Positions 43,780 to 51,008 of a DNA stretch of 64,000 nucleotides are shown here, piece by piece; position 1 is the first letter of the stretch, and each line of letters begins with the position of its first letter. Below the pieces are notes generated by a model that was given only the letters and a program-made list of their open reading frames with translations, ran no database searches and had not been told where the DNA came from. A program made the translations under genes and the position numbers. This DNA is from Kingella denitrificans ATCC 33394 (GTDB lineage: Bacteria > Pseudomonadota > Gammaproteobacteria > Burkholderiales > Neisseriaceae): assembly GCF_000190695.1 (NCBI RefSeq), contig NZ_GL870929.1, positions 1,932,429 to 1,996,428 on the forward strand. Reading direction: 5' to 3'.

Positions 43780-43810
43780 AATAACAGCGATGTGGCGGTT
43801 GGCAATATTA

Positions 43811-43857
43811 AAAAAGCAGCCTGCACTTTTGAAGATTGAAGTGCAGGCTGCTTTTTT
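43811..43857. terminator. Inverted DUS-pair hairpin after rnhA
   Basis: AAGCAGCCTGCA and TGCAGGCTGCTT around a 15-base loop with A- and T-runs on both sides; 30 bases past the rnhA stop. Confidence 0.85.
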
Positions 43858-43890
43858 AATTTGGATTGATCTTTTATGCGATAACAGCAA

Positions 43891-44025
43891 TTACACCATT
43901 ATTGCACCAAGCAATATGTAATTGATGGTGGGGCAGTTGATGTGCAGGTTCTCGAAGATTTGCCGCACGGTCAGGGTTTCGCCGCGTGTAAGGACGGCAA
44001 GGATTCGTTGGCGTTGCGTCTGCAT
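43891..44025 (-). CDS. Truncated helix-turn-helix peptide, 44 aa (island 2)
   Basis: MQTQRQRILAVLTRGETLTV then RQIFENLHINCPTINYILLG. The beginning of a winged-helix domain whose second half is missing; the frame ends shortly after at 43891. It starts 2 bases after the AlpA-like gene stop. Probably a gene cut by the left border of island 2. Confidence 0.45.
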   Translation of the reverse strand: MQTQRQRILAVLTRGETLTVRQIFENLHINCPTINYILLGAIMV

Positions 44026-44027
44026 GG

Positions 44028-44234
44028 TTATTCCCCTTCCTTGTGCTTCATGCCTTCGATGTGGGCTTGGATTTCGCTCGCCTTCCAGCGGGCTGTGCGG
44101 CCGCCCAATTTGTAGCTTTTGGGGAAGTCGGGGCGGTATTGCTTGTGTTTGGGATTGGTCCAGTTCCAAACGGTGGTGCGGCTCACGCCGTAAATAGCGG
44201 TTACGTCTTTGACGGTGATGAATTGCTGCTGCAT
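44028..44234 (-). CDS. AlpA-like helix-turn-helix regulator (island 2)
   Basis: 68 residues from the ATG at 44234 with AAAGG upstream. FITVKDVTAIYGVSRTTVWNW, then NPKHKQYRPDFPKSYKLGGR and ARWKASEIQAHIEG. It is the same family as the island 1 protein at 18140 and probably controls integrase or excision. Confidence 0.8.
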   Translation of the reverse strand: MQQQFITVKDVTAIYGVSRTTVWNWTNPKHKQYRPDFPKSYKLGGRTARWKASEIQAHIEGMKHKEGE

Positions 44235-44330
44235 AAAAAAACGCCTTTGCTGCTTGTTGAACATGGGGGGTATTCTGCAAGACAAAGGCGGGGGTTAGGC
44301 AATAGAAAAACGGTTAAACCGTTTATGCTA

Positions 44331-44478
44331 AACAGGGGTTTAACCGTTCTTAATGTATTGATATTCAATTATTTTGTTGTTGAACTATTTTTTTGTTTTG
44401 GTTTGGTTTTTAAAGTCGGGGGAACGTGCCAAAGCATCAATGCGCGTAATGGCATTTTCCGGGGGTTTAACCCCTGTT
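44331..44478. repeat. 15-base inverted repeat around the end of the 245-aa gene (island 2)
   Basis: AACAGGGGTTTAACC (44331-44345) and GGTTTAACCCCTGTT (44464-44478) are perfect inverses 118 bases apart. The second arm lies inside the coding region; CGGTTAAACCG (44311-44321) is a further short palindrome next to the first arm. Could bind a regulator such as the AlpA-like protein. Confidence 0.45.
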
Positions 44479-45122
44479 ATCTCCTTTAACCGCCGTGCGA
44501 TAAACTCCTGTATTACCAATGCCTTTGGGGGTTTACCCCCTTCGGGGATAGGGTCGTAGAATTCCTTAATCACTTCCGTTGCTACTTGGTATTCGGGCGT
44601 TGGGTGCTTGGGGGTATAGTCCAGTAATTGGATGATGGGCTTCTCTGTACTTTCAGGCTGCCTTTGCGTTTCAATCCGTCTTTCTGTGTCGCTCGCTCCC
44701 CGCATCTGCCTTTCCCTCTTGATTAAATCTTGTTTGAGGGTCAGGCAGTCTTCTTTTTGCGCCCATGCAATCAACACCATTTTTTGAACGGTGGTTCTCT
44801 TCGGGTCTATATCGCGTATTGAGAACTCGTCTTTGGCTTGGTTTGCCCTGTATGAATAAGAATTCTGCCAGCCGTCTTCGCCGATTAAAAACAATTCATG
44901 CACTTGCAACGTTTTTAACACAATGCCGCCTAAAAACGCCTGCATGGCGATTATCGCCCTGCGGCATTGTTCATGATGTTCTTTCCCTACGTTGTCGTAA
45001 CTACTGAAAGCAGGGTCAATGCCGCCCCATAGCAATGCCGCCTGCTCCAACGTTAATAAAGGGGCAAGACTCCAATCGGATAGGTCGGGTAAATCCCGCA
45101 ATGTTAATTTGGTATTGCTCAT
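44385..45122 (-). CDS. Hypothetical protein, 245 aa (island 2)
   Basis: From the ATG at 45122 (AGGGG 9 bases upstream). RDLPDLSDWSLAPLLTLEQA, then ALLWGGIDPAF near the N-terminus is a motif seen in accessory-element proteins of unknown function. The middle is basic and charged (RERQMRGASDTERR). No enzyme motif found. It starts 11 bases after the AAA ATPase stop, so the two are likely one operon. Confidence 0.6.
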   Translation of the reverse strand: MSNTKLTLRDLPDLSDWSLAPLLTLEQAALLWGGIDPAFSSYDNVGKEHHEQCRRAIIAMQAFLGGIVLKTLQVHELFLIGEDGWQNSYSYRANQAKDEFSIRDIDPKRTTVQKMVLIAWAQKEDCLTLKQDLIKRERQMRGASDTERRIETQRQPESTEKPIIQLLDYTPKHPTPEYQVATEVIKEFYDPIPEGGKPPKALVIQEFIARRLKEITGVKPPENAITRIDALARSPDFKNQTKTKK

Positions 45123-45133
45123 TTTCAGCACCC

Positions 45134-46216
45134 CTATTCCACATTCTCATTTATCCACGCTTGCAGCATGGGGCTGTTGATTCGGAATGTGCCGCCCGAA
45201 TCCTTGGCCATCAAATCCTTGCGCAGCAGCTTTCTGACGGCGTTTTGCACGCTGCTTGCCTTCACGGTTTCCACGCCCAAGGTGCAGGCTGCTTTCGCCC
45301 TGAATTCCGCGCCGTATGGGCTGGTGTCGCCCCGTGCGACGGATTGCAGCAGCAGCCGCTCCATTGCGCTTAATGCGTTCCATTGGCGGGGGAAGTTGCC
45401 GTTTTCCTGCATTTGCGCCAAGCGGGCATTGGCCGCCGCTTCCAAGGATAGGGCGGGGTTGATGATTAAATCCTGAATCACGGCGCGGATGTACATGGGG
45501 CTTTTGTCGAACTGCACGAAAACCGAATACAGTTTATCCGCGTCCAAATCCTGCCCCGTCCTTTCGCGGTAAACGCCGGCCAGAAAGTCGGTAAATTCCC
45601 GCCCAAGCGTGGGGAAGTCAAGCGCATGCGAAAAGTGGAAAAACGGGGCTTTGATGTCGTTGAACATAGCGCGAAGCCCGTTGGTGCTGCTTCCCGTGAA
45701 CAGCGTTTTGACGCGGTTTTGATGGATATCCAGCCCGGTTCTCAAACTGCGTATCATGCCTTCCGCACGGGGGATACGCGCCAATTCCTGCGCTTCGTCC
45801 AGTAGCAGCAGCGTGGGGCGGTCGTCTGCCGCAATATGGGCGATGATTTCGCTCACGGCGGGGATTTCCTGCTGCTGCGTTTCCTTCTCTATGCCTACGC
45901 CGAAAACTTCTATTTTGGTGAAGCTGCCGAAAAAGGTTTTTACGCCGCTGCCGGTGCGGATGTTCAGGGCGAAGCGGTGCAGGGCCTCGTGGAAAAACCG
46001 TGCGGGGTCGGCGGTGTCCCTGTTGTCCATGAAGGAAAAATAGAACACGTTGAAGCCGTCTTTTTCGGCAGCGGGGGCAATATCGTTGGTAAGGAACTGC
46101 GTTTTGCCCATCCTGCGCGGGGCAAATAGCGTGAATGCGCTGGATATGCCGCTTTTCAGGCTGCCCAGCAGGGCGGCGGCAAGTTCCGTCCGTGGGAAAT
46201 ATAAGGGGTCTTTCAT
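45134..46216 (-). CDS. AAA ATPase (archaeal/bacterial ATPase family) in island 2
   Basis: 360 residues. Walker A in FAPRRMGKTQF (a P-loop with RRMGKT), Walker B LLLLDEAQEL, an RSLRTGLDIHQNRVK segment and a sensor-like LFTGSSTNGLRAMF. The C-terminus is a winged-helix-like region (NAVRKLLRKDLMAKDSGG). This matches the prokaryotic STAND-like ATPase group often found alone on mobile elements. No nuclease or transporter domain is fused. A palindrome at 46233-46248 sits before the start. Confidence 0.8.
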   Translation of the reverse strand: MKDPLYFPRTELAAALLGSLKSGISSAFTLFAPRRMGKTQFLTNDIAPAAEKDGFNVFYFSFMDNRDTADPARFFHEALHRFALNIRTGSGVKTFFGSFTKIEVFGVGIEKETQQQEIPAVSEIIAHIAADDRPTLLLLDEAQELARIPRAEGMIRSLRTGLDIHQNRVKTLFTGSSTNGLRAMFNDIKAPFFHFSHALDFPTLGREFTDFLAGVYRERTGQDLDADKLYSVFVQFDKSPMYIRAVIQDLIINPALSLEAAANARLAQMQENGNFPRQWNALSAMERLLLQSVARGDTSPYGAEFRAKAACTLGVETVKASSVQNAVRKLLRKDLMAKDSGGTFRINSPMLQAWINENVE

Positions 46217-46232
46217 GATTAGCTGTCGTTGT

Positions 46233-46248
46233 ATTAGATTTGTCTAAT
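46233..46248. promoter_or_regulatory. Palindrome before the AAA ATPase gene
   Basis: ATTAGATTTGTCTAAT, an inverted repeat (ATTAGA/TCTAAT) 17 bases before the ATG at 46216. Candidate operator; a third TCTAAT follows at about 46262. Confidence 0.45.
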
Positions 46249-46295
46249 TATACTTTTATCGTCTAATAGTGTCCAATGTTGTTCAAGCAATAAAA

Positions 46296-46322
46296 AACAC
46301 CAGCATTGGGTCGCTGGTGTTT
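46296..46322 (-). terminator. Terminator of the PIN-toxin remnant transcript
   Basis: AACACCAGC pairs with GCTGGTGTT; on the minus strand the hairpin runs into six T. It separates the PIN remnant from the ATPase gene. Confidence 0.75.
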
Positions 46323-46343
46323 GGTTTGCGGGTGGTGGTGTTT

Positions 46344-46595
46344 TCAGGCAGCTTCAAACGGATTAAGCAGCTTCACGCCTGCCCTATCCATATCTTTGAT
46401 GTTGCGTGTTACAAGGATTAATCGGTGCTGTTTGGCAGTGGCCGCAATCCATGAATCGTTTTCGGGGGCATGGTCGGGTATGTGCAGCGCGGCGCATATT
46501 TCGGCGGTGGCTTCGTCTATCGGTAGTATCCGCCCTTCAAACGCGGGCTTGACTACGGTATCCAGCCATTCGCGCAATACCGCCCCTTGGCTCAA
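46344..46595 (-). pseudogene. N-terminally truncated VapC-like PIN toxin (island 2)
   Basis: The best frame begins at a TTG at 46595, overlapping the stop of the small upstream gene. REWLDTVVKPAFEGRILPID, then HAPENDSWIAATAKQHRLILVTRN and the end MDRAGVKLLNPFE match the C-terminal two thirds of VapC toxins. The first strand with its catalytic Asp (LDTN type) is absent, so it is most likely inactive. Confidence 0.65.
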
Positions 46596-46756
46596 TCCTG
46601 TTCTATTTCTAAATTTGCAGGTTCTCTTTGCGCCATGCTGCGCGGCGGTATCTCGAAACCTGCGTTTTCCAGCTTCTCGGCTAGCGAAGCTGTGGCCATC
46701 AATGCTTCCAGCGCAGATTGTGGCTGCCCGGCGCGGATTGGTTTGAGAGTTTTCAT
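46592..46756 (-). CDS. Small protein upstream of the PIN remnant, 54 aa
   Basis: MKTLKPIRAGQPQSALEALM, then an ALAEKLE-type helix and FEIPPRSMAQREPANLEIEQ. Its stop overlaps the TTG of the PIN remnant. Position suggests the former antitoxin, but it does not match a known VapB DNA-binding domain clearly. Confidence 0.4.
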   Translation of the reverse strand: MKTLKPIRAGQPQSALEALMATASLAEKLENAGFEIPPRSMAQREPANLEIEQD

Positions 46757-46990
46757 GTTTATTCCTTACCACGTTAAACGCCTGCAAAGGGCAAATGGGC
46801 AATATCCGTTCGGTAAACCGTCTATTTGCGTCTGCAAGGGCGGTTTTGCTGTGGGATGTTTGGGTAACACGTCCAAAGGCGGATAGGCGCTTAAAACGCA
46901 AATTATGCCGCCTGCGTGGCGGCTCGGCTTATCCATTCGTTCAAGCTGATGTGCTGCGGTTTGGCGGCGGCAGCGGCAAAAGCAGCCTGC

Positions 46991-47021
46991 AAATACCCCC
47001 AAATGTTCCAAAAATACCCCC
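46991..47021 (-). repeat. Distal integrase arm-type sites of island 2
   Basis: AAATACCCCC (46991-47000) and AAAAATACCCCC (47010-47021) repeat the half-sites found before int at 48401-48421, in the same orientation relative to the tRNA. They lie directly after a DUS core (46981-46991). Confidence 0.6.
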
Positions 47022-47066
47022 AAATCCTGCCTAAACACCAGCATAAGCATTTGAATAAAAAAGAGA

Positions 47067-47167
47067 TAACCAGTAGAAATCCCACTGGTTATGTACTGGT
47101 TATTCATTTTTTTATTTATAATCAATCATATATATAATAAATAACCAGATAACCAGTATAACCAGTA
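47067..47167. repeat. ATAACCAGT / ACTGGTTAT iteron-like cluster (island 2)
   Basis: ATAACCAGT at 47067, 47150 and 47159 (and ATAACCAG at 47142), ACTGGTTAT at 47085 and 47096. They flank an AT-rich stretch, as in island 1, where the motif is ACTGGGTAT; the two motifs differ by one base. No gene lies between 46760 and 47190. Confidence 0.6.
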
Positions 47168-47192
47168 TTTTTTTATCGCGCGTGTGCGTTTT

Positions 47193-48371
47193 TTATTCCC
47201 CATAGTGGCCGCGCAAAAGGCCGCTGTACCATGCCATCATTTCTACACGCTCTTGCCAGTAGTCTGTGCGGTTGTAGGGTTTGCGCGACTTGTCGCTCGA
47301 TTGGTGGGCAAGTTGCAGCTCTATGGCGTCCGGATTGAAGCCTTTTTCGTTCAGGGTGCTGCTGGCCAGGCTGCGGAAGCCGTGCAGTGTGGTTAGCTCC
47401 TTGAAGCCTATCCGCTCTATGATTTTGTTCCGGGTGTTTTCGCTGATGTAGCTGCCTATCTTGGTGCGGCTGGGGAATAGCTGCGTTCCCTGCCCCGTGA
47501 TGGCGTGCAGTTCGTGAAGCAGTTCCAAGCTCCATGCGGATAGGGGGATTTTATGCTCGCGCTTCATCTTCATCCGTTCCTTGGGAATCGTCCAAACGGC
47601 CGCCTGAAAATCTATCTCGCCCCATTGTGCCCCGCGCAGTTCGTTACTGCGGGGGAAGGTTAGGATAAGCAGTAATAGGGCTATACGGTTGGCGGGGTCT
47701 ATACGGGCTTCTTTCAGGCGGCGGTAGAAGGTTTCAAGCTCGGATAGTGGCAAGGCGCGGTGGTGTACCGTTTCGCGCTGTACTACAAAGTCTTTCAGCT
47801 GCTTGGCGGGGTTGCGTTCGGTCAATTCCCTTTGGGCGGCATATTCATATACCGCGCCTATCCATTGCCTGATTTTTTCGGCGGTATTGCTCACGTTTCT
47901 AGTCATTACCCGTTCCAATAGGGCTTGAATATCCAATACGCGGATTTCGTCCAAATGCAGGCTGCCTATGTGGGGTAATACGTCCGTTTCCATATACCGC
48001 CATACACGGGCGGCATGGTGGGGCTTCCAGCGCAGCGTGCTTACCCTGTGCCATTCTTTCGCTACGGCGGCAAAGGTATTTAGGGCAGCTTCCTGCGCCT
48101 GCTGCTTTTCCGCCTGCTTTTGTGCGGCGGGATTGATGCCCTGTGATATTTGGGTTTTGGCCGTTTCCGCCATAGCCCGCGCTTCGCTCAAAGAAACGTG
48201 GGGGTATTTTCCAATGGTCAATACCTGCTCTTTGCCGTCAAAGCGGAATTTCAGCCGGAACGATTTTGTGCCTTTGGGGGTAACGTGGAGATACAGCCCG
48301 CCGCCGTCTGCCAGCTTATAGGGCTTCTCTTGCGGCTTGGCGTTTCTGATTTGTCGGTCGTTGAGTGTCAT
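47193..48371 (-). CDS. Tyrosine integrase, P4/DUF4102 type (island 2)
   Basis: 392 residues. The N-terminus (MTLNDRQIRNAKPQEKPYKLA) resembles that of the island 1 integrase strongly. The catalytic residues are in TFPRSNELRGAQWGE (Arg), TTLHGFRSLASSTLNEKGF (His-x-x-Arg) and KPYNRTDYWQER (Tyr). It reads away from tRNA-Leu(TAG), 209 bases from its 3' end, so this tRNA is the likely target. Confidence 0.92.
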   Translation of the reverse strand: MTLNDRQIRNAKPQEKPYKLADGGGLYLHVTPKGTKSFRLKFRFDGKEQVLTIGKYPHVSLSEARAMAETAKTQISQGINPAAQKQAEKQQAQEAALNTFAAVAKEWHRVSTLRWKPHHAARVWRYMETDVLPHIGSLHLDEIRVLDIQALLERVMTRNVSNTAEKIRQWIGAVYEYAAQRELTERNPAKQLKDFVVQRETVHHRALPLSELETFYRRLKEARIDPANRIALLLLILTFPRSNELRGAQWGEIDFQAAVWTIPKERMKMKREHKIPLSAWSLELLHELHAITGQGTQLFPSRTKIGSYISENTRNKIIERIGFKELTTLHGFRSLASSTLNEKGFNPDAIELQLAHQSSDKSRKPYNRTDYWQERVEMMAWYSGLLRGHYGE

Positions 48372-48373
48372 TT

Positions 48374-48421
48374 GGGGGTATTTTTTCGGGGTAGTTTTAC
48401 GATACCCCCAAAAATACCCCC
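48374..48421 (-). repeat. Proximal integrase arm-type sites of island 2
   Basis: Two half-sites TACCCCC in GATACCCCCAAAAATACCCC (48401-48420, plus one C) and an inverted GGGGGTATTTTTT at 48374-48386 just before int. Same plan (direct pair plus inverted copy) as island 1 with different bases. Confidence 0.65.
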
Positions 48422-48542
48422 ATTCTTTGGTTAATTCAACAATGATTTATTGGATGCTATTGAACATCTATGAAATAAGGGGGCTGCATGAAAGCCTTTA
48501 TTGGCGGGGGATAGGCTGGTAAAATTGAACATCTTTGAACGT

Positions 48543-48573
48543 AAAAAAACGGCGTTGGAAAACACCGTTTTTT
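48543..48573 (-). terminator. Terminator of tRNA-Leu(TAG)
   Basis: AAAACGGCGTT pairs with AACACCGTTTT (one mismatch) with A- and T-runs on each side, immediately downstream of the tRNA 3' end. Confidence 0.75.
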
Positions 48574-48579
48574 GCAGTT

Positions 48580-48664
48580 TGGTGCGGATGGAGAGACTCG
48601 AACTCTCACACCTTGCGGCGCTGGAACCTAAATCCAGTGCGTCTACCAATTTCGCCACATCCGC
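48580..48664 (-). tRNA. tRNA-Leu (anticodon TAG)
   Basis: 85 nt with encoded CCA. Acceptor GCGGATG/CATCCGC, anticodon loop TTTAGGT (TAG) in a TGGA/TCCA stem, long variable arm, T-loop GTTCGAGTC. Second tRNA-Leu in the window to border an integrase. Confidence 0.96.
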
Positions 48665-48798
48665 ATAGAACGGCGCATTATACGCGAGAGGACGGCAAAT
48701 TGCAAAGCAGCCTGCAGAAGGTTGCAGGCATGAAAAAAACACCCGCACAAATGTGCAGGTGTCGGATTGGGTACCAAGGTTAATGGTAGTGGTTTGTG

Positions 48799-49272
48799 TT
48801 AGTCCTCTTGCGCACCCAGTTGCAAATAGTTTTCCAGGCCCATGGCTTCGATTTGTTCCAACTGTGTTTCCAGCCAGTCGATACGTTCTTCGTTTTCGTC
48901 TTTCTGTTTTTCCAGCAGTTGGCGCGAAACATAATCCTGCTGCGCTTCGCAAACGGCGATGGCTTCCACCAAGGCGGCGTGTTTTTCTTGTTCTTTGGCC
49001 AAATCGCAGCGGATGATTTCTTCCGGCGTTTCGCCAATCAGCAGCTTGCCCAGCTCTTGCAGGTTAGGCAGGCCTTCCAACAGCAGCACGCGCTCGATAA
49101 TCGCATCGGCCTGTTTCATTTCCACGATTGATTGTTTGTAGAAATTACAGCCCAACTCTTCAAAGCCCCAGTTTTTCAAAATGCGGGCGTGCAGGAAATA
49201 TTGGTTGATGGTCACCAACAGCAGGCCCAAATTTTGATTCAAATGGCGGATAACTTGACGGTCTCCTTGCAT
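48799..49272 (-). CDS. bfrB: Bacterioferritin, heme-ligand type subunit (BfrB-like)
   Basis: 157 residues, the size of N. gonorrhoeae BfrB as I recall. Four-helix ferritin fold: INQYFLHARILKNWG, VEMKQADAIIERVLLLEGLPN. The heme-ligand Met is kept (IVEMK), but the ferroxidase Glu18 is replaced by Leu (NLGLLLVTINQYF) and the ferroxidase His54 by Gln (KQAD). Iron oxidation must come from the partner subunit. It follows bfrA by 12 bases. Confidence 0.9.
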   Translation of the reverse strand: MQGDRQVIRHLNQNLGLLLVTINQYFLHARILKNWGFEELGCNFYKQSIVEMKQADAIIERVLLLEGLPNLQELGKLLIGETPEEIIRCDLAKEQEKHAALVEAIAVCEAQQDYVSRQLLEKQKDENEERIDWLETQLEQIEAMGLENYLQLGAQED

Positions 49273-49284
49273 ACGGCCTCCCGA

Positions 49285-49749
49285 TTAGATTTGGCTTTGC
49301 AGATAGTTTTGCTCGCCCATCATTTTGATCAGACGCAATTGTTGCTCCAACCAGTGTGCGTGGTCTTCTTCAGTGTCTTTCAGCTGATCAACCAATAATT
49401 GGCGTGTTACATAGTCTTGGTTTTCTTCGCACAATTTGATACCTTTTTTCAGGTTTTCGCGCACTTCCAATTCGGTATCCAAGTCAAATTGCAGCATCTC
49501 GATGACGTCTTTGCCTACTTTAACGGGCGCAGACACCATTTTAGGCGTGCCGCCCAACATCAGGATACGGCGGATAAAGGCTTCCGCATGTTGTGTTTCA
49601 TCTTCCATTTCATGGGCGATACGGTCAAACAGTTTGGTGTAACCCCATTCTGAATACATGCGGGAGTGGATGAAGTATTGGTCGCGTGCAGCCAGCTCGT
49701 TCGCCAACAAGAAGTTCATGTAATCGATAACAGATTGATTTCCTTGCAT
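49285..49749 (-). CDS. bfrA: Bacterioferritin, ferroxidase-type subunit (BfrA-like)
   Basis: 154 residues from the ATG at 49749 with AAGGAAA upstream. The ferroxidase Glu ([13 protein letters not shown]) and the Glu and His of [11 protein letters not shown] are kept, but the heme-ligand Met is Thr. Complementary to bfrB, with which it probably forms mixed 24-mers that store iron and protect from peroxide. Confidence 0.92.
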   Translation of the reverse strand: MQGNQSVIDYMNFLLANELAARDQYFIHSRMYSEWGYTKLFDRIAHEMEDETQHAEAFIRRILMLGGTPKMVSAPVKVGKDVIEMLQFDLDTELEVRENLKKGIKLCEENQDYVTRQLLVDQLKDTEEDHAHWLEQQLRLIKMMGEQNYLQSQI

Positions 49750-49790
49750 GATATTTCCTTTCAAAGGTTGTGTTGTTCAATGAAGGGCGC

Positions 49791-49819
49791 ATTTTAGCAG
49801 CATGATTTCAAATTGGCAA
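49791..49819 (-). promoter_or_regulatory. Promoter of bfrA-bfrB
   Basis: On the minus strand TTGCCA and TAAAAT with a 17-base spacer, about 45 bases before the bfrA ATG. 49820-50037 is AT-rich without a gene; I did not find a clear Fur box. Confidence 0.6.
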
Positions 49820-50037
49820 AAAAATTATTTAAAATACAAACAATTATCAAGTATGCTAAACCGCGTAGTGGGAATGAAACAAAATTGCGATAATAAAAAA
49901 TATCGAATAATCAAAAATATATATTTGATAATGCTTACTAAAGACAATTAGGAACTCCATAGAGTAAATTTATCTTTACTTAATTTTACGCAAAATTCTG
50001 TTCCAAAGCGGCAAAAGCAGCCTGCAGAGATAATATT

Positions 50038-50065
50038 TTGCAGCAGCCCGAAAGTAGGCTACAAT
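50038..50065 (+). promoter_or_regulatory. Promoter of dapA
   Basis: TTGCAG and TACAAT with a 16-base spacer, 38 bases before the dapA ATG. Confidence 0.6.
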
Positions 50066-50103
50066 CCACCACATTTGCAACACCAAAAACGAAGGTGAAA
50101 TTT

Positions 50104-50979
50104 ATGCTGACTGGAAGTTTGGTTGCACTGATTACGCCCATGCATGAAGATGGCCGCGTGAATTATGAGCAGCTTGAGACGTTGGTTCAATGGCATATCG
50201 ACAACGGTACGGACGCGATTGTTTCCATGGGGACGACCGGTGAATCGGCCACATTGTCGGTGGACGAGCATTTGTCGGTGGTGGAAGCAACTATCCAATA
50301 CGCAGCAAAACGTATCAAAATCATTGCCGGCACCGGCGCGAATAATACGCGAGAAGCCATTGAGCTTTCATTGGCGGCAGAACGGCTGGGCGCGGATTAC
50401 ACATTGTCCGTCGTGCCTTACTACAATAAGCCTTCACAAGAGGGTATGTACCGGCATTTCAAAGCCATTGCCGAAGCGGCTGCTATTCCGATGATTCTTT
50501 ATAATGTGCCAGGACGCACCGTGGTCAATATGAGCAACGAGACGATTCTGCGTTTGGCGCAAATTCCCAATATTGTCGGCGTGAAAGAAGCCAGTGGCGA
50601 TGTGGCGCGGGCATTGTCGCTGTTTAAAGATGTGCCGGAAGATTTTGCCGTGTATTCGGGCGACGACCCGACCGGCCTGCCGTTCCTGTTGTGCGGCGGA
50701 CATGGCGTGATTAGCGTGGCGGCCAATGTGGCACCGGCAATGTTTGCCCAAATGTGCCGCGCCGCCATCGACGGCGATATTGCCAAAGCACGCGCGCTGA
50801 ACGACCGTCTGATTCCTATTTATAACGTGATGTTCTGCGAACCCAGCCCGGCAGCGGCAAAATGGGCGGCGGAACAGTTGGGCGTTTGCGCATCGCACGT
50901 CCGCCTACCGATGCTGCCTTTGACGGCGGCAGGTCAGGAAAAAGTGCAGGCTGCTTTGCGTGCAGCGGCATTGGTTTAA
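50104..50979 (+). CDS. dapA: 4-hydroxy-tetrahydrodipicolinate synthase
   Basis: 291 residues from the ATG at 50104. TIM barrel: [19 protein letters not shown], the TTGESATL substrate loop, Tyr in [12 protein letters not shown] and the Schiff-base lysine in [12 protein letters not shown]. It starts lysine and diaminopimelate synthesis from pyruvate and aspartate semialdehyde. A DUS encodes [10 protein letters not shown] at the C-terminus. bamC follows, as in E. coli (nlpB after dapA). Confidence 0.97.
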   Translation: MLTGSLVALITPMHEDGRVNYEQLETLVQWHIDNGTDAIVSMGTTGESATLSVDEHLSVVEATIQYAAKRIKIIAGTGANNTREAIELSLAAERLGADYTLSVVPYYNKPSQEGMYRHFKAIAEAAAIPMILYNVPGRTVVNMSNETILRLAQIPNIVGVKEASGDVARALSLFKDVPEDFAVYSGDDPTGLPFLLCGGHGVISVAANVAPAMFAQMCRAAIDGDIAKARALNDRLIPIYNVMFCEPSPAAAKWAAEQLGVCASHVRLPMLPLTAAGQEKVQAALRAAALV

Positions 50980-51008
50980 TTTAAAGTTTAAAGAAGGTAT
51001 AAAAACGC

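Noticed and set aside
43880..47000. attL copy of the tRNA-Leu(TAG) 3' end for island 2
   Set aside because: I looked for GGTGCGGATGGAGAGAC in the expected region and found no match, so the left end of island 2 is left undefined.
46766..47125. 119-codon minus-strand frame in the region before the PIN remnant
   Set aside because: It runs through the arm sites and the repeat cluster, has no ribosome site and no sensible protein pattern.
49780..50040. Fur box upstream of bfrA
   Set aside because: The AT-rich stretch has partial GATAAT matches only; not better than expected from composition.
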